A DNA stretch of 13,905 nucleotides from Candidatus Rhodoferax randersensis (GTDB lineage: Bacteria; Pseudomonadota; Gammaproteobacteria; Burkholderiales; Burkholderiaceae_C), in the NCBI GenBank assembly GCA_016718155.1, contig JADKEH010000023.1, positions 1-13,905 of the forward strand, read 5' to 3'. This document shows positions 7,949 through 13,905 of the stretch, in pieces. Each line of letters begins with the position of its first letter. The first letter of the stretch is position 1. Made by a program: the position numbers and the translations under genes. The notes below the pieces were generated by a model. It was not told where the DNA came from, did no database searches, and was given only the letters and a program-made list of their open reading frames with translations.

Positions 7949-8141
7949 GATACTGACACACTTAAGGTAGCAAATGCAAGTTACTGACAAGTTAAGGGGT
8001 CAGTTTGGGGCTCAAGCCGTTGAGGGCCACATGGGTCTTATTAGCAGTTACTTTCACTTAAGCGCATAGAAAACGGAATTCATGCCGCCGAGTTACTGAC
8101 AAGTTAAGGTGCAAAACTGACAGACTTAAGGCGAACCGACA
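7949..8141. repeat. Right end: terminal repeat with four to five transposase-binding-like sites
   Basis: Reading inward from the tip at 8141 on the minus strand, 20-bp sites lie at 8113-8132 (GCCTTAAGTCTGTCAGTTTT) and 8091-8110 (ACCTTAACTTGTCAGTAACT), again 22 bp apart, with the same 9-bp tip as the left end. Two inner sites follow at 7979-7998 and 7949-7968, 30 bp apart. A degenerate copy may lie at 8046-8065. The inner pair sits 28-77 bases upstream of the tniA start. The two ends are thus unequal in site number and spacing, as in Tn7, where end asymmetry sets orientation. Confidence 0.78.
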
Positions 8142-9316
8142 GAAGACGTCACCATGGCCATCAAGAATGCCCTGGCTCGTTGGAGCCGCAAAGACCTGGC
8201 CTTCAGTGACCAGGCCTACTTCGAGGACGCGGCCTTGCCCAGCGGCTACCACGAACGTTATGTCGGTTTGTGCTGGAACGAAACCAGCGTGGACGGGGCC
8301 TTGGCCGAGACATGTGAGAGCGTCAGGGCCAAATTGCACGACGTGGTCGGCTCAACGCTGCTCGATCCCCGAGTGGGCTTCGCCCAGCGTCGAAGCAAAG
8401 ATGACCGGCCGTTCATCGAGTCGTTTTTCAGGAGCTTGGCATCACGCGGCTTGCAACGCCTGTCCAACACCACGGGCACGAAGACCCAGGACAAGCAAGG
8501 ACGCGACCACCTGCCAAGGTCGCCGTGATCAGTGAGTTTCAGCTGGAATATGCCGCCGAATTGCTGGACTCACTGATTGCCAACCCTAACGCCACCCCGC
8601 ACACCAGCCTGGGCTACCGCTCGCCGCTGCAAATGCTTTGGACTTTTATGCCGCCTCGGGGCGACTGCCAACGCGTTATGCAGACCCCAACTCGGTTCAA
8701 GGCCTGCTGAGTGTGCGCAGGCTTTGCGTGGTGCGCGGTGGTTACCAGAAGGGCCGACGGCCGTACGTGAATTTCGCCGGTGCCAGCTACTCCAATGCTG
8801 AGCTGGCCCAGCGCCACGACCTGGTGGGCCAGCCGATCTGGGTGATCAATCACCTCGAAGACGACTCGCGCGTCGCGCTGGCCACGACCCAAGAGGGAAC
8901 TCGACTGGGCGTTTTACGCGCGCATCCGCCCTGGCACCGAACCCCGCACAGTCTGTCGATCCGCAGCGCCATCAATGCCATGGTGCGAAACCGTCGCTTC
9001 TCCCTGGCCCACGGCGGCGATGCCGTGACGGTATTCATGGAGTTTGAGGAGTCCAACGCCAAAGGCAAAATGCCGATTCACCCCAGCTACCTGGAGCTCA
9101 AACGCCTGTTGCTTGACCATGCGGAATTCAGATCCGGCGACAGCGTTGGCGCAAGCCAAGGCCCGCCTGAGCCGTGCCGCCTTTGCCAAGGACGACGGCC
9201 CTCAGGAAGTCCCAGGGCAGGCCATTCCGACCGCATTTGCCCTTGCGCCGGTTATCAAAAAGCAGGTTCAGCGGGCCACGGCGGTATTGCCACCGCAGCG
9301 CAAAGCCGCCAATTAA
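8142..9316 (+). pseudogene. TnsB-like DDE transposase, N-terminally truncated and frameshifted
   Basis: The open frame enters directly from the transposon edge at 8142. It reads AFSDQAYFEDAALPSGYHER, then NETSVDGALAE, where the Asp could be the second catalytic Asp, and 42 residues later DDRPFIESFFRSL, whose Glu fits the third catalytic position. Next come TPHTSLGYRSPLQML, typical of the end of rve-type cores, a Mu-type C-terminal barrel region (IWVINHLEDDSRVALA) and a tail ending LPPQRKAAN at 9316. The first catalytic Asp and the N-terminal DNA-binding domains are absent. Single-base frameshifts are needed near 8508, 8638 and 9122. The stop lies 14 bases before the start of the ATPase gene, as expected for a tns operon. 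Confidence 0.78.
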
Positions 9317-9330
9317 ACAGGGTTCCCACC

Positions 9331-10337
9331 ATGCGCAGCAACTTGCCGCCCACCTGGATCCCAAGCACCCAGTCTTGTTGCAGGAATATGCTGTCTTCAC
9401 CCCGCCGGTGCACGCCATGGCGCAGACCCTGGGTGACTGGATTGACCAGCGCCAGCCCGGCAGCTACGTCCATGGGCCCTCGCGTTTTGGCAATCCCGGG
9501 GCGTCAAATGGCATATCAAGGCGATTTTGGAAGATCGGTTCGCCAAGCGTATTCCCCTGCACATCTGGACGCGTCCGCCCGACAGCCATGTCAGCGAAAG
9601 CGAGTTTTGGGTCTCGCTGGGCATTGCCGTGGGCATGCGTTATGCCAGAACCCGTGCCACGCGCGGCGACCGGCGGCGCCAATTGACCGAGTTCCTGATC
9701 GCGTCGGCCGCGGCCTGCGGTAGCAATTTCGTGACCTTGCTCATTGATGAGGCACAAGCCCTGACATTTCGGGAGTGGAACTGGCTGCTTGGGCTGCAAA
9801 ACGCCTTGGACTGGGACGGCTACCGGCTGAGCGTGTTTTCCATCGCCTCCCATCAGATGGACTACACCTATGAGCTGCTGGGCAAGGCCGACCACGCCCA
9901 TGTCGCAGCCCGCTTCATGGTGGCGCACTGGCCATTTCCAGGCATCACCAGCGCCGAGGAAATTGAGTTTGTCCTCCAAGGATATGACGAAGCCTCCGAG
10001 TGGCCAGCCGACAGCGGAAGCTCCTACCTGGCGCATTTTGTGCCCCAAGCCTATGCCCATGGTGCGCGTTTGGCCCCCTGCGCCACCGTCCTCTGGCGCG
10101 CGTTGGAGGCGCTGCTGCCAACCCACTACAAAGGGGGATGCCGAATTTCCCATGCGGCACATTGCCTGGGCCATCGAAGAAATTCTGGTCTGCGCCGCGC
10201 GCGGCAACGCCTGGGAAGATGCGACGTCCGAATCGCACTGGATTGACGCGTTGGCGCAGACCCAATTCACCGACCACATGCGGCTCATTTCAGCCGCCTT
10301 GCCGCGCAAAAGAGCGCCGGGCCTGTCCACGGCCTGA
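9331..10337 (+). pseudogene. TnsC-like AAA+ ATPase, frameshifted in its Walker A motif
   Basis: The start ATG at 9331 is preceded by CAGGG. The composite protein of about 335 residues reads YAVFTPPVHAMAQTLGDWID, the Walker A GPSRFG[K]S, then RIPLHIWTRPPDSHVSESEF, Walker B FVTLLIDEAQALT and SIASHQMDYTYELLG. The overall plan is that of TnsC/TniB transposition ATPases. Three one-base shifts are needed: a missing base just after the start codon; a missing base at about 9511, which removes the codon for the Walker A lysine; and an extra G in the G-run near 10131-10137. The last part (DAEFPMRHIAWAIEEILVCA) ends at the TGA at 10337. As written the gene is non-functional, but the breaks may be sequencing errors. 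Confidence 0.75.
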
Positions 10338-10361
10338 CACCGCCCGACACAGCAACTCTGC

Positions 10362-12038
10362 ATGCTCCCCGATCCAGAGGCGGTATTGGGCCGCCACAGC
10401 AAGACGTCCCGGGTGGCGTGGCATCCGGGAACGATACTCGCCTTATTCGTCGCTCTGGATCACGGTCCTTCGGTTTCTCATGCTGAACCAGCCCACGCCG
10501 TACGCCTTTGCCCAGGATTTTCTGGTACGCGAATGGTCGTGCCAAGATCTTGCTCGACGCCGGGGGGGCCGGCAGCGTGAACTGCCCGTCCGTCTGGCGC
10601 GGTTCGCCCAGGTGCTGCGCGAGCGCGGGGCGGTCTTTCGGCACGCCCACCTAGGGCAATTTCCTACGGCAGCGCGCGCGCTGTTGGGTGACTTTGTCGT
10701 CTGTCGTGCATGCCTGCGCGAGGGCTTCCATTCCCTGCTGTTTTCGGTCAAAGGTTTGACCCACTGTCCAGTGCACGGACTCGCCCTCGGGCGGCAAGTG
10801 TGCTGCGAGACGCTCGCCAACACCCTGATGGTCGGGGATCCGCGCCGGCCCTACGGCCCGGTGTATTTGCTGGCGAAGCATGGCTGGATTTACCCAACGC
10901 CCGGTTTCCGGTCAAACATCCGAACGGGACGCACTATTGGGGAATTGGCCGCCTGGATTCATCGGGTGAGTGTAGGCCAGCCAAGCCCATCGCAAAGACC
11001 GAAGGGTCCCAGCGTTGCTGGCCCGGCTCCGCCGTATGCCCGGATCAAAGCCGCCATGAGCGCAGCCGATTGCGCCCCCGGCTGGTGCTCGCGCCGGACT
11101 ACTCGCCGCAGGAGGGCGCAGCTCTGGTCACCTTGACGTATGGCGCGATCAAGGTGCCGGTCGGTGACCTGCACCACAACCCCGTGCCATGGCTTGGCCG
11201 ACATGCGTTCAGTCCCTACGCCTTCCAACACACACTTTTCTGCGATTTCAAGGCGATCAACCGCTACTTGCGGCACCACACCCTGGGCGCGCAGCGGCGC
11301 TGGATCGCCCGCTTCGTCCGGGCCAGAGACATCCAGGCCATCGAAGACCTGCTCAGCGCCGGTGGGGAGTCGGCTCGGCGGGCCTGGACGGTGCTGCTAT
11401 GGTGGCAGTCCTGCGTCCGGGACCTCAATCTCCAGAACTGGTTCACCTCACGACCATGTCGCCTGGCCGGGGTGTGTGAGGTGCCCGCATCGGATACTGG
11501 CAACGCAGCCTTGCCCTGGCAGGGCAGGCCAATTCACCAGCGATCGCGCTGATTGGCATGGGCATAGCCGAGGCACGACAGATGCCCCAGTGGAGCCTGG
11601 GCGTCACCCGTGAAGCTCGCCTCGTGCTGTGCGCTGACCGCACCATGGGTCCCGGCTGGCAGGCCGGCTGTCGGCGCGGTCGGGAGGAACGCAGAAGACG
11701 CCATGACGAGGCCTTTCAAAGCCGGATCGCGCGCGTGCGGGCGGTGTGCCAGCAGCCTTGCCTCTGGTACCACGGCGACGCCTTGGAATGGACCAGCGGC
11801 CCCGGGCCGGAGCCGGTGGCTCCCAGCGACTGCAAGAAGCACCGATTGTTGCCCGCCTGTCTGAAGCTTTGGTTTGTGGTGGTCCCAGGGACCATGGCAC
11901 AAAAGTCGAAGTCGATGCCCTTTGTCGGTCGTTGTCTGGGTTTGCCACTGGCGGCGACCGGCCCGACAGCCGCGAAAGGCCGTGGCCCATTTGAAGTCTG
12001 CCGTGCGCCAGTATGTGGCAGTTCATCAAACCAACTGA
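10362..12038 (+). pseudogene. TniQ/TnsD-like zinc-finger protein, frameshifted
   Basis: Starting MLPDPEAVLGRHSKT at 10362, just after the ATPase gene, then shifting frame near 10430 to RERYSPYSSLWITVLRFLML. The best evidence is a TniQ-type zinc finger: VCRACLREGFHSLLFSVKGL followed by THCPVHGLALGRQVC, a C-x2-C / C-P-x-H-G / C pattern, then YLLAKHGWIYP. TniQ/TnsD proteins choose the target site and recruit the ATPase. Later coding segments are in another frame from about 11090 (TLTYGAIKVPVGDLHHNPVP, RRWIARFVRARDIQAIEDLL) and in at least one more after 11480 (YWQRSLALAGQANSPAIALI). A plausible end is KSAVRQYVAVHQTN with TGA at 12036-12038, giving about 560 residues. The frame between 11700 and 11985 is unclear, so the C-terminal third could be a separate gene. 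Confidence 0.6.
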
Positions 12039-12243
12039 TCGCGGCCTGGCGGCCCGGACAACAAGAACAGCCAGTTCGGTGGATTCCTTCGTACATGCAG
12101 GTAGTTTTTAAGCCAAAGATAGGTAGTCTTTTAAGCCAATGGACGATGGACGGAAATCAAAACTGGTTATCGATCCATAGACCTAAGATTAGTCTCATTA
12201 TCTAGGTTAAAATTCCACGAATCAAAACCCTGATTTTGCAGCC
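12039..12243. other. Non-coding, AT-richer gap between tniQ-like gene and integrase
   Basis: About 200 bases without convincing coding sequence and visibly richer in A and T than the genes on both sides. It contains two direct repeats at 22-bp pitch (12099-12139) and a short inverted repeat, ACCTA (12181-12185) against TAGGT (12203-12207). It may hold the end of the Tn7-like element and the promoter of the integrase; no convincing -35/-10 pair was found. Confidence 0.45.
12099..12139. repeat. Two direct repeats of AGGTAGT(C)TTTTAAGCCAA at 22-bp pitch
   Basis: Copy 1 is AGGTAGTTTTTAAGCCAA (12099-12116) and copy 2 is AGGTAGTCTTTTAAGCCAA (12121-12139). The starts are exactly 22 bases apart, the same pitch as the transposase-site arrays of the tniAB element but with a different sequence. 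They lie just beyond the last gene of the second Tn7-like core, where binding sites for its own TnsB would be expected. Operators for the downstream integrase are an alternative. Confidence 0.55.
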
Positions 12244-13905
12244 TTGCCTGAATCCCCAAGCCCGTCAGCACTTACGCCACGTCGCACAATGCCGCGACGC
12301 GCTTCGTCAGGTCGCTCGGGGCGCACCACTTTGCCCACCTGCGGGCCGTGGCCGAGGGTCTGGACATCACCGACAGCGCACGGCGCTACCTGGGCATTGG
12401 CCACGGCCATGAGGCCCGAACCGCCCACCTGCAGACGGTGGCGTCCGTGCGCGCCATTGCGCTGACGGCGCGGGAAGAGCCCTAGCGCCTGATTGGTTTG
12501 ACCATTGCCTCGCGGCTGGACTCCAGCCAACCGTCGCTGGAAGACTTCATTGCCGAGCAGGACCTGGACGGCTGGAGCAAGGTCCGATGTGGCCGAGATG
12601 TACGCCGAGGCCTACCCGACGGACTCCAGATCCCAGCGACGCCAGCGCCTGCGTGAACGCCAGCTGGCGCTGATCCGGACCATCCAGAACCTGGCGGCCG
12701 AGCAGCCACTGGCCACCGACATGGTGTCGGGCTGGTTTGACGACATCACTTCAAGGAAGCTGATCTCGGCCGGCATGCTGACCCTGGGCGATCTGAACCG
12801 CAAAATCGCCACCGGGGGCCGCTGGTTCAGCGCCCTGCCGCCATTGGCCAGACAGGCCCAGCGCATCGCCGCCCACCCTGGCCACCCTCCTCACGCGGGA
12901 AACCCGGGTCGAGAAACCGGTGTTTGCGCTGGCCACCACCCGTCGCTGTTTGGCGCCAGCCCGTCACCTGCGCCGGCCGGAACCGCCAAGCCCCTGGGCA
13001 GCACGCCGCCCTGCCTGCGGGCCTGTTGACCACCCTGTCAGACCAACTGTCCGGTTCTTACTCCCCCTGCCCTGCCCCCTCGCCTGCTGGCCGCCCGCAA
13101 TGATGCGGAAGCCCTGGAAGCCTGGATCAAGGCCGGGCCCGCTCCACTTCACCGCCACCCGCCTACCGGCGCGAGGCCACCCGACTGCTGCTGTGGCTGC
13201 AGTACGAGCGTTCAGCAAGACCCTGGCCCCAGATGGACGTCGGGGATTGTGGCGACTTCATGGCCTTCCTGCCAAAACCTGCCGGCCAAGTGGATATCCC
13301 GCACCGGGCCGACCAGGTCACCGGGCTGGGCACCGTTTCAGGGCCCGCCAGGCCACACCAGCCACAAACAGGCCGGTGATCATCGTCGCGGCCCTGTTCA
13401 CCTTCCTTCAAAACGCCCAGTACTTGAATGCCAATCCCTGGCCCCTCATCAATCAGAAAACGGGCGACGACCGCAACCGTAGCCTGCTGGACTCCAAGGC
13501 CTTGAGTGAGTCAGCCATGGGCCAGGTGCTGGCGTTCGTGGAGAAACAACCGCCCTCCCCGGCTCGGGCCCGATTCCGCTTCATTGTGATGTTCCTGGAG
13601 GCCGTAGGCTTGCGCTCTGCCGAACTGCTGGGCGCCAAACTGGGGGACTTCACCCTGGAGCCAGAAGGCTGGGTGATGCAGGTTTTTGGTAAAGTGCCCC
13701 GGACCGGCTGGTGACGATCCCTGGTCAAGCGTTTGAGGCGCTACAGGACTACCTGGAGATTCGAGGTTTGGGGGGCATTGGGACCGCGCCACCCGGGCGC
13801 CTTGCTGGCCTGTACGCGGGATCCCATGGAGCCGATTGGGTATCAAGCCCTGAGCATGGCGAAGGGCTGGCTGAACAAGGCGGTGTCCGCCTCCGCCCTG
13901 CCCTC
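12244..13905 (+). pseudogene. Large tyrosine recombinase with DUF3701-like N-terminus, frameshifted and partial
   Basis: The N-terminal region reads TRFVRSLGAHHFAHLRAVAE, ARRYLGIGHGHEARTAHLQT, then TDMVSGWFDDITSRKLISAG and GMLTLGDLNRKIATGGRW. This matches the DUF3701 region of the large (~650-residue) integrases of Burkholderiales. A core-binding SAM-like domain follows (NDAEALEAWIKA, TRLLLWLQYERS), then the start of the catalytic domain with the first active-site Arg in EAVGLRSAELLGAK. The window ends before the HxxR box and the tyrosine. The start codon is unclear (TTG 12244, or further upstream after a stop at 12208). There is an in-frame TAG at 12483 where a Trp codon would fit, and several one-base shifts (near 12277, 12585, 12840, after 12990 and near 13692). 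The fold is certain, the functional state is not. Confidence 0.8.

Larger units (their letters stand above)
4509..8141 (-). mobile_element. tniA-tniB-mazEF transposon, Tn7/Tn402/Tn552-like, without TniQ
   Basis: The 3633-bp element is bounded by near-identical inverted ends: TGTCGGTTCACCTTAAGTCT at the left and TGTCGGTTCGCCTTAAGTCT read inward from the right. The ends start with TGT, as in Tn7/Mu-type elements. All genes are on the minus strand in the order tniA, tniB, mazE-like antitoxin, mazF-like toxin. There is no room for a TniQ target-selector or TniR resolvase gene, so the core is the two-gene set best known from Tn552. All four genes are intact, and this is the one stretch of transposon genes in the window without frameshifts. 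The flanks do not match (CAAAT at 4504-4508, GAAGA at 8142-8146) and are unrelated gene fragments, so this copy marks a rearrangement joint. Confidence 0.87.
8142..12038 (+). mobile_element. Remnant of a second Tn7-like transposon core (tnsB-tnsC-tniQ type)
   Basis: Three consecutive plus-strand genes encode a TnsB-like DDE transposase (N-terminus missing), a TnsC-like AAA+ ATPase and a TniQ/TnsD-like zinc-finger protein. This is the standard gene order of Tn7-like cores. The proteins are not close to the TniA/TniB of the neighbouring element, so this is an independent transposon. Its left end and the beginning of tnsB are lost at 8142, exactly where the tniAB element ends. Every gene has frameshifts as written. 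The right end is not certain; direct repeats at 12099-12139 are a candidate. Confidence 0.75.

Noticed and set aside
8011..8024. Small hairpin CTCAA-GCCG-TTGAG in the right transposon end
   Set aside because: Five base pairs only, no T-run; likely chance.
4509..8141. Assignment of this element to Tn402/Tn5053 proper
   Set aside because: The terminal sequence (TGTCGGTTC...) does not match the TGTCATTTTC-type ends I know for that group, and tniQ, tniR and a res site are absent.
4509..8141. CRISPR-associated transposon (CAST)
   Set aside because: The phased end repeats and TnsB/TnsC-like genes recall type V-K CASTs, but there is no TniQ, no Cas12k or Cascade gene and no CRISPR array in the window.
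9464..10402. 312-codon minus-strand open frame
   Set aside because: Long but antisense to the TnsC-like gene and without motifs; the plus-strand composite explains the region.

Overview
The window is a patchwork of mobile elements, most likely from a plasmid or genomic island of a betaproteobacterium of the Burkholderiales (Comamonadaceae-like). The main reasons are an IS1071 element, which circulates mostly in that group, high-GC coding sequence, and integrase and toxin-antitoxin genes of types common there. No housekeeping genes, tRNAs, rRNAs or CRISPR arrays were seen.

Layout, left to right. (1) 1-531, minus strand: a TumE-type toxin gene followed by the first 22 codons of its partner antitoxin, with a plausible promoter. 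(2) 532-1001, minus strand: the C-terminal half of a tyrosine recombinase, cut off by IS1071. (3) 1002-4200: IS1071 with both ~105-bp terminal inverted repeats; its transposase gene carries about thirteen one-base indels. (4) 4201-4508: the C-terminal part of a Fic-family protein, cut on the left by IS1071 and on the right by the next element. (5) 4509-8141: a compact, intact transposon with a DDE transposase (TniA/TnsB-like), an AAA+ ATPase (TniB-like) and a MazEF-type toxin-antitoxin pair. It has no TniQ and no resolvase. Its ends carry 20-bp sites, three on the left and four or five on the right, partly at exact 22-bp pitch. (6) 8142-12038: the remains of a second, unrelated Tn7-like core (TnsB-like without its N-terminus, TnsC-like ATPase, TniQ/TnsD-like zinc-finger protein), all frameshifted. 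(7) 12039-12243: a short AT-richer gap holding two direct repeats at 22-bp pitch, a possible end of the second transposon. (8) 12244-13905: a large tyrosine recombinase with a DUF3701-like N-terminal region, frameshifted and running off the window.

How it fits together: each of the two complete mobile elements (IS1071 and the tniAB-mazEF element) lies between two unrelated gene fragments and lacks a target-site duplication. Both therefore mark deletion or recombination joints rather than simple insertions. Single-base indels are dense in IS1071 and in everything right of 8142, but absent from 1-1001 and 4201-8141. This uneven pattern suggests either unpolished multi-copy repeats in the assembly or selective decay. 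The part of greatest biological interest is the tniA-tniB-mazEF element, a TniQ-less Tn7/Tn402/Tn552-like transposon that carries its own addiction module.
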